A DNA stretch of 64,000 bases from Notamacropus eugenii (lineage: Eukaryota; Chordata; Mammalia; Diprotodontia; Macropodidae), in contig NC_092872.1 in assembly GCF_028372415.1 (NCBI RefSeq), positions 9,740,001 through 9,804,000 of the forward strand, read 5' to 3'. Made by a program: the position numbers and the translations under genes. The first letter of the stretch is position 1. Each line of letters starts with the position of its first letter. The notes under the pieces were generated by a model. The model did not search any database. It was not told the DNA's origin and saw only the letters and a list, made by a program, of their open reading frames with translations. Shown in pieces: positions 24,180 through 37,000 of the stretch.

Positions 24180-24365
24180 ACCAGAGCACAGGATTTGGAA
24201 GTGGAGGGGGCCTTAGAGATCATTGAGACCAACTTCCCTGATTTTCAGATGAGGAAACTGAGGCCCACAGAGAAAGTAACTTGGCCAGGCTCACACACTT
24301 TGGAAGTGGCAGGGCTGGGATTTGAGGCTAGGTCTTCTCACTCTAGACCCACCGCTGTCCCTAAT
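24180..24365 (-). repeat. MIR-like SINE
   Basis: Antisense MIR layout: tttggaagtggagggggcct at 24194, cagatgaggaaactgaggcc at 24247 and gctgggatttgaggctaggt at 24314. Confidence 0.65.
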
Positions 24366-24829
24366 CCCAGAGCTGGGACTCAACAGCTGCCAGGTACAAG
24401 GTTCCCATGGGAGCCAGAGATTCCTCTATATTCTGTATCTAACCTAAGTGTCTTTGTTCTTGCTCATTACTATTAGTTAATGAATATTGATTATTATTAT
24501 GATAGCCAAAAGAGAAGGCTAAAGCCTGGCCTGTGCCTTTGGGAGTAAGTGAGTGAGCAGTGTTGGGGAAGGAACCTACCTAGAGGCTCCTCCGCTGACC
24601 CGTGTTCAAGCTTCACCTTTCCATGTGTTTGCTCCCTTTGTATCTCCAGGGCCCTCACAAACAGTAAACTGGTTCTGGGATGACAGTCCATTGCCAGGCC
24701 GTAAGTCAAAGCCTTCCCAGCAAAGCTGATCCTCCTTTCGCATGGATGCTGCAACAAGGTGGCGGAAGAGGGCTTTGGGAAAACTGTTGAATTCCTAACC
24801 ATCTTTTTTTTCTTCAATTAATTTTTAGT

Positions 24830-25135
24830 TTTCCGCATTCAGTTCTACAAGATTTTGAGTTCCCTTATCATCTTTTAAAGGCCAAATTAAATGTGACCTA
24901 CTCCAGGAAATCTCCTTCACTCTCCTATCCCCAGCCCAGGTCTGCCTCTCTGGACCTCACATTTGCTTGAGAGAGGTCATAGGCATTATAGCTGTCTATC
25001 TCTGTCTAAACTCCATGAGGCCGGGGTCCATGTCTTGCCTAAATTCAGTATTTTTCTTAGTACCCAACCAGCACACTGCTGTGCATACAGCAGGTGATTA
25101 ACACATACTTGTTGAATTAAAACTCTACTAGGCTT
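24830..25135 (+). repeat. L2-type LINE 3' end
   Basis: Sense L2 3' text: ctccaggaaatctccttcac near 24901, aactccatgaggccggggtc near 25009, and the tail with tacttgttgaatt near 25107. A related tail fragment follows at about 25210-25440. Confidence 0.6.
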
Positions 25136-25142
25136 TACAAAG

Positions 25143-25189
25143 GGTGTGTGTGCGTGTGTGTGTGCGTGTGCGTGTGCGTGTGTGTGTGT
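25143..25189. repeat. GT/GC dinucleotide microsatellite
   Basis: An interrupted (GT)n tract with GC interruptions. It is strictly alternating purine/pyrimidine, so it has Z-DNA potential. Confidence 0.9.
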
Positions 25190-25799
25190 CCCACTGAGCA
25201 TGGATTGTTTCTTTCACTGTATATGTGTCCATGGTGCCCACCACAGTTAGCACTTCATACCTGCTGAATTTAATAACATGTTGCACTTTTTCTGTCTTAT
25301 CCCTCTATCCTTCCCCCACCCCCTGCCCAGACTGTGACCTCTGGAAAGGCAAGACGTACATCCTGTCTAATCTTGGGACTGATTCCAGGGCCCAGCAGCA
25401 CTCTATACACCTTAGGCACCCAGTGTTTGTTTAACTGAATTGATCTAGAATGGTGAACCCAACGGGAACCAACCCACAACCTACCAGGTCAGTTCACATA
25501 GATTACTGACAGAACTAATTTTTATTAAACAAACATGATGATTCTATTTCTTTACACCTGGGCATTCACTGAGAATAGGCCTCTTTAAGTAGTCACTCAA
25601 GGGATAGCTCCTTTTAATAAAAAAAATTTTTCTTCATATATTTAGAATATGTAAAAGTATTTATATTTAAATGTATATGTACATATACATACACATGTAC
25701 ACGCCATCTAAGTGGCAATTTTAACAACCACTATTTCGAATCATTTTTTGGTGCAGTTACCGTCCCATATATCTGTAGGACTGTCTCAGTGATCATGAC

Positions 25800-26042
25800 A
25801 TCAAGGTCACTCAAAGTGAGAATGTGATAAGGCCTTGGCCTAAAATGGTCAGGGTCGCACAGTGCATCCTGGCCCATCTCCAGTCGTCCTGATGACTATC
25901 TGGTCACTGGACCCAGATGGCTCAGGAGGAGAAAGTGAGGCTGGGGACCTTGCACAGCCCTCCCTCACTCAAATCAAAGTCAACTGCAAGTCATATCATC
26001 ATCTTGATGTCATGGTCCTCTTGGAGAATGATAGACAAACAT
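25800..26042 (-). repeat. Unnamed marsupial SINE-like repeat, copy 2
   Basis: Reverse-complement relative of 18540-18720, here more complete: acatcaaggtcactcaaagt at 25798, gtcactggacccagatggct at 25903, gcaagtcatatcatcatctt at 25986 and gtcatggtcctcttggagaa at 26009. Confidence 0.55.
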
Positions 26043-26044
26043 AA

Positions 26045-26970
26045 TATATATTTAAATTTAAACACCCATACCTAAATAAAAAATCAATTAAATCCAAAGT
26101 CTAATGTAGCTATTCTCAAACTGCTGAGGAAGAGTCCATCCTCCCCAGAGCACAGCCCACTCTAGAACTCAGGACTGCTCTGCTGCTGGAGCCAATGAAA
26201 GTTCACCATTAAGTGACCAGTTGGCTTTGTGGTCCAGGTGATGGAAATTCCATTTCACCTGGGGCAGAGGAGGAATAATGGAATCCATTTGTAAGCTGCT
26301 CATTTTTCTGGATCATTTCTGAGCAGGAAGCAGTGAGAGTTTCCAAAGTGCTGACTGAGCCAAAGTTTTTGGCAAGAAACAATCAGGAAGGAACTTTTAA
26401 GTGCCGTTGGATTTTCTTGTGAAGGACAGTGGACTAATGGTTAAGAAACACAAATAGCCTCCTTATCATAAAAGTTAAACTTTAAGAGGAAGATGAATTA
26501 ACCTTTTTGAAGCATGTGTGCTTTCATTCATGTGTGATCTGCATATGTGTGAGTGCATGTGTATATGTATGTGTATCTGTGTGCTTCTGCCACCCACTGA
26601 GAAACTCAAGGTTGCTAACCTAGGAACAGATAAAACTACAGAGAGCTGGTTGGCCTTGACCTGGATCAAACACATTGTCTCATGACGACCGCGAAGTTGT
26701 CAACAGAAAGAAAAGGAAAAAAAGTTTCCTAGCAAACTCCAAGCCTGGCAAATCATCCGGAAACCTTTAGTCGTCTCAGAGAGATGATCTCAGGAAAGCT
26801 GCTACCCACCAGCTGAGGAATACTGGGAAGTGACTTTGGGAGGGTTTTTTCTGTACAGCTTCCCCAGAGAGAGAACGAGCACATTGTCTGAGGACTTTTC
26901 TGATAGGATTCAGGAGCTCTGTCTGATGACTGGATCTGAACCTTATTTTCAATGTCACAAGATCTTCAGA
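26045..26970. other. Intergenic stretch, nothing recognised
   Basis: No supported ORF or named repeat. A TG-rich tract lies at about 26517-26582. Confidence 0.35.
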
Positions 26971-26977
26971 GCTAGAG

Positions 26978-27119
26978 CAGGGGTTCTTAACCTGGGGTCT
27001 ATAAATATCTTACAAATATTTTGATAACTCTTATGTCTGAATATTTGACTTTATGCAGTTAAAACATTTTGAAGAGATAACAGGTTTTGCCAGACTAACA
27101 AAAAGCTTTAGAACTCCTG
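26978..27119. mobile_element. hAT-like non-autonomous DNA element
   Basis: Begins caggggttcttaacctgggg and ends with an imperfect inverse (agaactcctg). It resembles the copy at 32365-32547, sharing atattttgataact and ataacaggtttt blocks. It has no coding capacity. Confidence 0.5.
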
Positions 27120-28050
27120 CTGTGGAGCTAGAAAGAAGTATGGATCATTTTACAAAAAAGGAAACTGAGGCCTAGAGAGAAGAGACATGCCCAAGGTCGA
27201 GAATGGTAAAGAACAAAGGCTGGATTCAAGTCTCTCAGACTCTCTTTTGAGTCAAGAATATCAAAAAGTCCACGATAAGTAGCTGTAGAACATATAAAAG
27301 AAACCTCAAAGTCAGGGACTTGGCTAAGAAGATCAAAACAGCTTGGAGGCACAGCAAAGATATGGGGACTAGATACTAGAACAGAGTGGTTTTTATTTGT
27401 TTTTGTTCAAAACAAGGGTATTTTTCAGGACAGTATTAACACAAAATTCAAATGCTAGTCAAAGACTATCTAACAATTCAGTTTTACCCAACCCCCTGGT
27501 ACATGGCTTGGTAACTTGGCTGAGTCCCTTGGAAGTCAAAGGACTCACCTGAGAAAGTAAGAGTTCCTCAGCCTCTGCATCAATAAAACTAAAACCTTTG
27601 GGAAAGCTAGAATTCAGAGGAAGCATCAGTAGTGTGACATTCCCTGAACTTGGATTCCTTATATTTTAGCTAAAACCCTCTGCTTTATTCTCTCTGATTA
27701 TACTGATTTTGCCACAGGACCCATAGTTACTCTGGTAGCAGATTCAGGTGGACTTTGTTGACTTGGTCTTCTCTTGTCTCAGGCCTCAGCTCTCCTGTCC
27801 CCCAAGCAAACATTACCCTTTTGTCTTCCCTGGGAGATTCCAGACTAGCCGATCTTGTCCTGGGAGGAGCCCCACACTGTGTTCTGTCTGCTTTGTGGGC
27901 TTATAATATCTCTAGTGATAGCGGCTGCAAAAAGACAACCCCATCCCCAGATACACTCACCCTCCCCACCACCAGCATCGAGAGGGTACACACAGAGCAT
28001 ACACACAAATGTGCCGAAGAAAGCTGATCAGCACGAGCTGGGGATTGGGA
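27120..28050. other. IBA57 3' flank, includes probable 3' UTR
   Basis: No ORF here has domain support. The segment just left of 28051 is the likely IBA57 3' UTR. A minus-strand AATAAA lies at 27689-27684 and another at 27397-27392. Confidence 0.5.
27684..27689 (-). terminator. Candidate IBA57 polyadenylation signal
   Basis: The first AATAAA hexamer I see on the minus strand after the IBA57 stop codon, about 360 bp downstream. An alternative hexamer lies at 27397-27392. Usage cannot be told from sequence. Confidence 0.35.
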
Positions 28051-28442
28051 TTATTTGTTAGCTTTGGGCCACCAGTCTGGCACAGATGGAATGATGTTCA
28101 CTTGGTGACCTTGGGAGGTCTTGATGTAAAGGGGCATCTTGATTTTCTCTGATCGGAGCAAAGCAATGCCCACGTCATCCTCTCCTGCCCGGTACTTCCC
28201 AGCCTGCTTTCCTGACTCGGTGAGAACAGTGGCCCCTGCAGAGATACCTTCAGCTAAGATGGGGGCTGAAAACCTAATAGGGAAAAGGCGTTTTCTAATG
28301 ACTCCCATGTGTTGAGTCCGAGCAGTCAACTCCTGTCCAATGTAGCAGCCTTTAGTGAAGCTAACCCCATTCATGAAGGTCAGGTTGGACTCCAAGGGCA
28401 AGGCCACGCCAGGTGGTAGATCTTTGATACCTTCAGGAATTC
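28051..28442 (-). CDS. IBA57: IBA57 exon 3 (residues 231-360, with stop)
   Basis: The acceptor GCCTCAATAG precedes 28442. The exon encodes [19 protein letters not shown], then the family signature [13 protein letters not shown] with the conserved Cys at residue 263, then [10 protein letters not shown], and ends [10 protein letters not shown] before the stop. This C-terminal part is the most conserved of the protein and identifies the gene on its own. Confidence 0.97.
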
Positions 28443-31027
28443 CTATTGAGGCAGAAGAAGGGAAAGCAAAGTCACATGACAAACCCATTTCTTTAAGTTC
28501 TAGGAACAACCCTCCTGCTCTGTACCACAGCTGGTACCTTTATTCCATACAGCTGGAAGAGGCTGCTCCAAGATCCCAAACAAGTAATAATGAAATTTCC
28601 ATCACCAGCATTCTTTCCACTCTGCCATGTTGCCTTTGATCAAAATGAAATCAAAGTGGAAAAATAACTCCTTCCAAGGTCTGCTGTTGGAGCAGTGGCT
28701 CCAACAGGGTTAAGAAATTCCAGCCTTAGAGTTTAGGGCCCTTTTAGACAATGGTGCATGCCCAAAAGGAGGGACTGTGAACCGAAAAATCTGAAGCCTT
28801 CCTGCCTCCTTGAGAGCATCAGGTGTAGCACAAGTGTCAGAGTCAGAAGACCAGAACTTGAATCCTAGCTTATCACCTACTAGCTACATTACCCAGGGTA
28901 AGTCATTTCCTCATTTCTGCCTTGGTTTCCTCATCTGTGTAATGGAGATAATGAGCCATCCTGAGGACTTCACAGAGCTGTGAAAAAAGTCGTTGGTGAG
29001 CCATGAAGTGCTAGAGAAGTGTGAGTTACTATTTGAGATTTTGAAAAAGAGTTGTCTAGGACAGAAATGTCAGACTCAAGACCTGCTCAAAGCATGGCCT
29101 GCCACACTCCCAAGTGTGGCCTGAAGCAGATGAATTTGGGGAATATTTAACAAAACAAATAAAAATGTAACACAATATGGATGTTATTTTGTGGTTTTCT
29201 GAGTCAATAGGGAGCCTGCAGGGATGTGTTTCTATTTAAATAGACACCGCTGGTCTAGGATATCGTCCCTACTTGGGAAAAGCACATACTATTCAGGGAG
29301 ACAAGACATTTTATACGTATACATGTATATATGCAAATACATAGTTTGTGTATATATGCATATTTGTGAAATTATTAGCAAACAAGACTGTTCAGGAAGA
29401 TGAATGTTAATCAAGAACTGACTCTAATTTTAAGTATTCATGAATAACTATGTTACAAACTGTACATACATCCCAGCAGTGATTAGTGCAACCCTCAGAA
29501 AAGTTGTGTATTTTCAAATTCACACTCACTATTTGCAGTTCTAACTACATAAAATATGGTAACTGGTTCCAGTCCAGTGGAAATATGCAGTGCTAATTCA
29601 CATAACGCAACCACTTCAGGGGATTCACAATTTACAGCAATCATCACCTAGCTATATGTATAAATAATTCATTATTTCATGACCCCCTTTGAGGTTCTCT
29701 TGGCAAAGATACTAGAATGGTTTGCCATTTTCTTCTCCAGCTCACTTTACAGATGATGAAACTGAGGCAAACAGGATTAAGTGACCTGCCCAGGGTGACA
29801 AAGCTAGTAAGTGACTGAGGTCAAATTTGAACTCAGGTCTTCCTGACTCCAGACCCAGCATTCCATCCACTGTGTCACCTAGCTGCCTCAAATACAACTT
29901 ACATTAAGTTAATCTGACATACAAGTGACCACAGCATCTCAGCACTCTGGGGAACCTCAAAGGGTCTCATTTACTATGGCTTTACAAGAATCTTCTTTAG
30001 GATACTACTAACAAGTGGTCCTCTAACCTCTCTTTCAAATCCCCCCATGAAAGGGAAGCCCATCTGTCCCCAGACAACCATCCATCTCTTAGACAATTCT
30101 CTTTAGAAAGTTTCTCCTCACAAGTAGTTTAAATCTGCCTCAGGCAACTTCCAGCTAGTTCTGCCCTCTTAGACTAAGCAGAACAAATCCTTTCAAACAC
30201 TGTAAGACAGCTATCATGGCCCCTTAATGTGTTCTCTTCTCCAGGCTAAAGATGCAAGTTAATATGCACAATCGTTCTGTGTCCTTAGTGTCCGGCCTGT
30301 GGCCAAGCATGCACCTGGGGACTTGAGAGGAGGAAATAGATGCTTTATCTGAATACATCACTCTAATTAGCCATGCCATAGACAAAGGTATTTCAGACAG
30401 GGAAGGGGAAAGGAGTTTCTGGTCCTCCCCTCTACTGGCAGGGAAGATTGGCCACTGTTGAGCCTTCATCTCAGACAGCTTTTTGTGTGGAGCTTGAGAT
30501 CTGGAAGATGTGGCCTACTTTTAAGAGTGCAGTTCCTCTGCCAGTCCAAGCTGGCTCTCAGGAGCAGGTAGATCTGCTGGAGGGATAGCACTCTCAGTGG
30601 GACCGAAGGAGTAAACAGAGGTGAAGGGGTTTTGCAAACTATCAAGTGTTACACATCATCGTTATTGCTAACATGTATATAATAAGGTTTACAGAATGCT
30701 TTATAAATATTATCTCCTTCGATCCTCTCAACAATCCTGTGAGGTTGGGGCTATCACTGTTATCCTCATTCTACCTGTGAGGGTCGTAAGGTTAAGTGCT
30801 TGCTTAGGGTGACAGGAAGTGAGGCAGAATTTGAACTCAGGTTTTTCTGACCAAGTCCAGTTCTCCATCCACAATACTAACTGCCCAGAATAATCATTAA
30901 TGGGCTTCCAAAGGAAGTATCAGGAGCTGTCAAGAGCTCAGGCTGTGAAGGTGTTGGTTGAAAAGAGACAGCAAAAGCAGCAGCTGGGTGTCCCTCATGC
31001 AGGACGGTGAGCTCCCCATCTCTTCCA

Positions 31028-31061
<34 letters not shown>

Positions 31062-34000
31062 GTATATTATATACATATGTCACGGAGTGGGAGAGGCTGG
31101 AGGGTGGCCTGGGTCCTGTGGGTCCTGCAGAAGAGAAGGACTGAACACAGCATGGGCTCACAGAGTGGCCCGACACTGACAGTGGGGGTGGCAGGGTTAG
31201 CCGGCACAAGGTACAGTTCACGACCTACCTGCCAGCCTGCCAGTGCCCAAAACAAGAGAAGGAGGAACATCAGCTTTGGTCCAGTACACCTTAGGGGGTA
31301 TAATCTAGTTACATGGAGTCTGAGAATAAGAACGTCTGGCCTTGGTCAGAAATGAGCTCTCCACAGATGTCTAGATATTCAGGCAGCAAATAACGTGTTG
31401 TCAGCGCACTGGCCTACAGAGACCTGTTTTAGGATCCTGTCTCCAAGAAGGCCCTGGGTCTGAAAGAGAGGCCCATTGCAGGGGTGGGGCACTACTCTTG
31501 GAAGGCCTCAGGGGTCCTCCTCAGTGTTGGCATTTTGTAATTCAAAATTAGATGATTTCCATTTCATTACAGTTAAGGTTTATACACTAGCCTTAAACCT
31601 TCATCACAGTATCTGTTGCTATGAAGACTCTTACTGGAAAAAAGTCCACTCGGCTGCTGCACCTATCCAAGTACCTTAGTTTTTTAAGATCACAGAAACT
31701 GATTTTATAGCTGGAAGGGACCTGAGAAGTCACAGATGAGAAAACAAGCCCAGAGAAGGAAGTGACTTGCCCAAAGACACAGGTAATGAGTGAATGGCAG
31801 AGATGAGGCTCAAACCCAAGTCTTCTGACTCCAAGTCCCAAGTTCTCCCCACTACATGCCCAGACCACCCAACTTTTCAAGGCAGCTTCTAGAATGGCAC
31901 CAACAGATGTTTTGTGAACTGCTCAGGAACAGGTGCATCCATCTTGTGTCTATAGAACTCCCCCTATGATGCCCTTTCTTAATGATAATAGGAGCTCCCA
32001 TTTCTTTAGGGTGGGGCTTTATGGCTGTGGTGGTTGTTTTGGTAATACAACTATGAGGGAGATGGGATGAAGAAAATTATTCCCATTTTACAAATGAGGA
32101 CAGCGAAGCTCACAGAATGGGGAGATGAGAAGCTGGGACTATACCACACCAGCTCTCATTTATCCAACTCCTTTATTTTCCTGTTTTCCCTTGATTACTG
32201 TTGACTGAGAAGTGCAAAATAGCATGTATCTTTGGCAACTGAGTAAAAACTCAGGAAGCCAGGGTCACGGTGTTAGGGGTGGAAACGCAGAACCCAGAAT
32301 GGGCCTTTAGAAACACCATCATGATTAACATTATTGTTATTATTATTTAACCATCTGGTTGGTTCAGGGGTTCCTGACTTGGGGGGAGGGGGTCCGTGAC
32401 TTTGTTTTATAAAATATTTTGATAACTGTATTTCAATATAACAGGTTTCCTTTGTAACTTTCTATATTTAAAAATGTTTTTCTGGGGATTGCTAGGCTTT
32501 ATGGGACTTCCCAAAGTCCCTGACACCAAAAAGGTTAAGAGTCCCTGGCCTGAGTGACCCCCAAGCTACTTCAGGTCAAGGTTCAACTCTCCATTCCTCA
32601 TCCTCCTCCCGCCCAGCAGGGGGCGCTCATTTACCTTTTTGGTACCTGTGTTTATGATACTCCTTAACGCTTCGAATGTGGGTAGTCGGAACTGCGTTCT
32701 GGGCCATGTCTTCCTTCCGGATGATTAACCTCCAGCCCATGCATGCTGCTCTGGGATCTGGGGTAAGAACCACAGGTTTGACACCTTTCTCTAACGAGGG
32801 CATTGCCAGGCCCTCAGTTGCAGCGTGTGGGAGGACAGCCCAGAGAGACAGATCAGGACACAGGCTGATGGTGACTTTCCTTCGGATCTTATAGAGTTTT
32901 AGGTGGTTTTGAAAAGCACCAGACACTGAGCTGTCAAACTCCACGAGAAAATTTGGCTCTTCTTCTTGGCTTTCATGGAGTCTGGAAGAAAAGAGAAATC
33001 AGGTTTTGAGCAAGGTGAGGAAAAAACAATCTAACTTCAATTCAAGGATTCAGCAAGTGTATATTAAGCAGCTGTTATTGTGTGCAAGACACGATGTTTG
33101 GTGAAGATACAAAGATGAAAAACAAACAAAGAAAAAAGACTCTCCCTGCCTTCAAGGGCGATCTAGTGGGGAATAAAATGGTGTGAGCATGATAAAAGTA
33201 CTATCCAGACAAAGTACAAACAGAAATCTGGAACAGATGCATTTTCTGCTGAGGGTGCAATCAGGGAAGGCTTCAGATAAGAACAAAACCTATATAGAGT
33301 GAATCAGAGAGGTCTGGCTTTGCCGTTAGGCATCTATGATCTGAGACACATATGAATGGTGATCGATCGATTTGATTTGATCTATCTATCTAATAGGAAA
33401 TGATCAATAAAGCATACAACCAACCCATCCTCATGCCAGTCAGTACTATGTGGTTTGGAACAGTGTCTCCAGCAAGGGGAATGGGTTGTACTAAGCTATC
33501 TACGACTGGTCTTTTTAACCAACCACATGTCTAGAAGATGAAGTCAGGAGGTCAGCCTGTGGACTCTATAACACAATCAAACCCATGAGTAAGTAAGGTA
33601 GGCAGCCATTCAGAATATAACATGCAAGGGAGCACTTTTTAAAAATAGATTTTTGTTTTTACAAATGCACCTACTTTTAATGCCAGAAAAACAGGCTCTC
33701 CATAACCCGCTGGGATTGATTTTTGCCCTAAGTAAAGTCACATGCATTATGGTGAGGACTCAAAGGCCTCTGTAGACAATAACATATAAGGAATGTAATT
33801 CTCAGATTTTGCCTGGGCTATACAAATGCCTCTGCCTGGGGGAAGAACTAGGGGTATGGTTTGTAGCCTGGATCAGGGTTATGGTGTGAGGCCAGATAAG
33901 AATTTCTCATCTCTAACCCATTGGACAAACTCAGCTCACTTTTCTGTGGGAAATAGTGGCAGTGGTTGGCAGCTGTCCACAACTGGAACTCATGCAGAGG

Positions 34001-37000
34001 ATGGGGAGAGATGGAGGCAAACAGAGGTGAGTCACAAATACCAAGGCTTGAGAGGACAAGAGCACGGAAATCACAATGAGCAAATCAGACTGAGAAATAA
34101 CCTTCTTACGTAAGCCCCAGACATGCTTTCATGGTCATACAGTTGGGCTTTTTGGATTCTTCTTTGACTTTAAATAACTTCGTATGTAAGGAGGATTTTG
34201 TTATTCCTTTAGAGTTTAGTTTCTCAGGATCCATGGCCATGGGAATGTCTAGTTTCCAGGTGTTTGTATTAACTCCCAGAATAGCTCCCAGGATTCTAGA
34301 TAGTAGTTCTTAGAATCATAGTGACAGATAGTCCTACTGAGGCTGCACCATGAGATATGGGAGTGGCATAATATTTACTATGCTTGCGCAGAATGACAAT
34401 ATTCCTGAAGTTAACCTGAGAGTTTAACGTTGGCGAGATGCCTTCTTTGTCTGTTGCTCTATAAAAGCAAGTAAGCATTGGTCAGTGAGTGGGGGAAAAG
34501 TCACAGGAAACCCATAGCTGGAGTCTGTGTTTGCCTGAACTGGCCCCCATTGAGGCTTGGGGGACTTAAAGGAGTGCACAAGTGTGCTAGTCTCGACTGA
34601 CATCATGGAGATGTAGGGGTAGCTGCCTCCCCTTCTCGCCAGCCCCTGTGAGAAGGGTGATTACAGAATGCTATAGAAGCTCGTTCTCCTGAGAAGAGTA
34701 GACTAGAATAAAGCTGATTATAAACCCCTCCGAAGCTGACTGCCTATCTGACCAGATCAAGAGTGAACCTGTTGGAGGTTTGGAGACTTAAAATTCAAGT
34801 GCCTCCTGTGTGTTATCTGTGAAATAACTTGTTGACTGATCTTAGACTCCAGGTGTCCCTTTGGATCCCCGAATTTCTAGAACTTAACCATGTCTCTAGC
34901 CTGAGACTCCTTACCTACTGTCTTGTAAAAACTGACCACATTACACTAAACAAGAGACTTCTTTCTTCCTGTCCTTTCTCCCCCTTCCCTCCCCACTCAC
35001 TACTACTGGTCTAGACAGCCTCAACTAGACCAGGCTGTCCAGAAAGTACTGCAGCCTATTTTAATGTGAATGAGCTTGTACACCCCCTGCAAGGTTCCCT
35101 GAACTTATTACTGTTGTGTTCTAACCCAACCAACCAGGCAGGCACTTATAAGTACCTAGTGTTTGCAGATCTATACGCTGAGATAAGATACAAAGTTGAG
35201 ATAAGTACAATTCTCTGCCCCCAAGAAGTTTGCAGATTACTATTCTTGCTAGTGTGAAGGAAACAAAGAAAGCATTCTTTGGGTCACGTGGTACACTATA
35301 CTACAATGTATAATCTAGTTACATGGAGTCTGAGGAAGGAAAGTCCTCCTGGGAGGCACAGGTAAATTGGAGTTAAGAGAATGGTTAGGAATTGAGCAGA
35401 TCTAGAGAGGGAGTGAGAGCATTTCAAGTCACACAGAATAGCAAAAACAGAGGATCAAAGGCAGAAGAGGGCAGGGTGTGTTTGGGGGCAGGTAGCATTG
35501 TCAAGTTTTGCTAGAGTGTGGCAAGCATGGAGAGGATGGGGAGGGGGAAGGATGGGGGTAGATGGGGGCCTGCTTATGGAGCATCTTGGATAGCAAACAA
35601 AAGAGTTTGAACCTTCTTAGGATTTAAATGCCTTTCTGCACTGTAAAGTAAAGCACATGGTTGGTTAGAAGGTTTGTTTTGTGTGATCTGAGACACTTTA
35701 TAAGCAATAAAGGATGAAAGCACACACTTCCTTTTATATTAACAATATCCTTAACACTTAGAAATGAGGTCTTCTGTAAGCCAAAATGTACAATTTTTTA
35801 ATTAATAAAAAAATCTTAATAAATTTTAAAAATAAATTAATAAAAATGTTTAATAAAAAAGTTTGTTAATCAACAGAAAATGACATATAAAAAATAGCCA
35901 AGTCCAAACCAAACACGTTGGTGGCGTCTGAAAACATGTGCCTCATTCTTTACTCATAGATTATCACCTTTCTGGATGTTTCATCCCAGCTGGACACGCC
36001 AGTTGGCCAAATCTGTTGTTTGTTTCTTTTTTTTTTTATTTCTGAACTTATTTAGCAGGTGCAGGAGTAGAGCCAAGATGGCAGAGAAAAGGCAGGGACT
36101 CACCTGAGCTTTCCCCAAAACCCCTCCCCAAAAGCTTTAAATGATGCCTCACAACAAATTTTAGAGTTGTAGACCCCAGAAAAGGATGAGGAAAAATAAT
36201 TTTCCAGTCCAAGACAACTTAGAAGATTGGCAGGAGAGGTCTGTTGCACCAGGGTGAGAGTGGAACATGGTCCACTACAGGCCATGCCAGTGCAGACCAG
36301 GACCAAACAAACAAGGAACGGGCCTTGCGATGACTGAATCAGTGGTAGTAGTCAGTAGCAGTTTGTGGACTTTTTTAGCCAACAGACAGCAAGAGGGGGG
36401 AGGGGTCAGACAATTGGTCAGAAGAAGATTTGCTGGCAATGGGGGCAAGAATCTGTTGCATTGCCCATACATGGATCTGGGTGACAGTCTGAGGTCTCAG
36501 CCCCAGGGCACGAAGGAACAGTAGCAAACCAGAGCTTGCGACCACAGGGAACTGGGACCCCAGTTGCAGTTTCAGGGTAGAAAAGAATGCTTCTCGTCAC
36601 TCACAGATGAGAGGACAGCCCAGGAGAGTAGTAAACACACCTTTCCTTAGATCATATCACTTTGGAAAAACCTAAAACTTACAGATCCCCAGAATTTCTC
36701 TGAAAACAACTGCACAAAAAACCTGAACTTGGGATAGCACCCCCTCCACTCTGGAAGCACAGCCTCACTTTAGCATAGAATTAAAAGATAAGAAATAGGT
36801 TGGAAAAAATGAGCAAACAACAGAAAAAGATCCTGACTACAGAAAGTTACTATAGTGACAGGGAAAATCAAAACACAAACTCAAAAGAAGACAACAAAGT
36901 CAAAACTGCTATCTTCAAAGTCTCAAAAAAGAAAAATATGAATTCGTCTCAGGCCATGGAAGAGCTAAAAAGGATTCTAAAAATCAAGTAAGAGAGGTAG

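Noticed and set aside
35033..35160. Mariner-type element
   Set aside because: Only one end-like string was found (ggctgtccagaaagtactgc); no matching inverted end or TA duplication.
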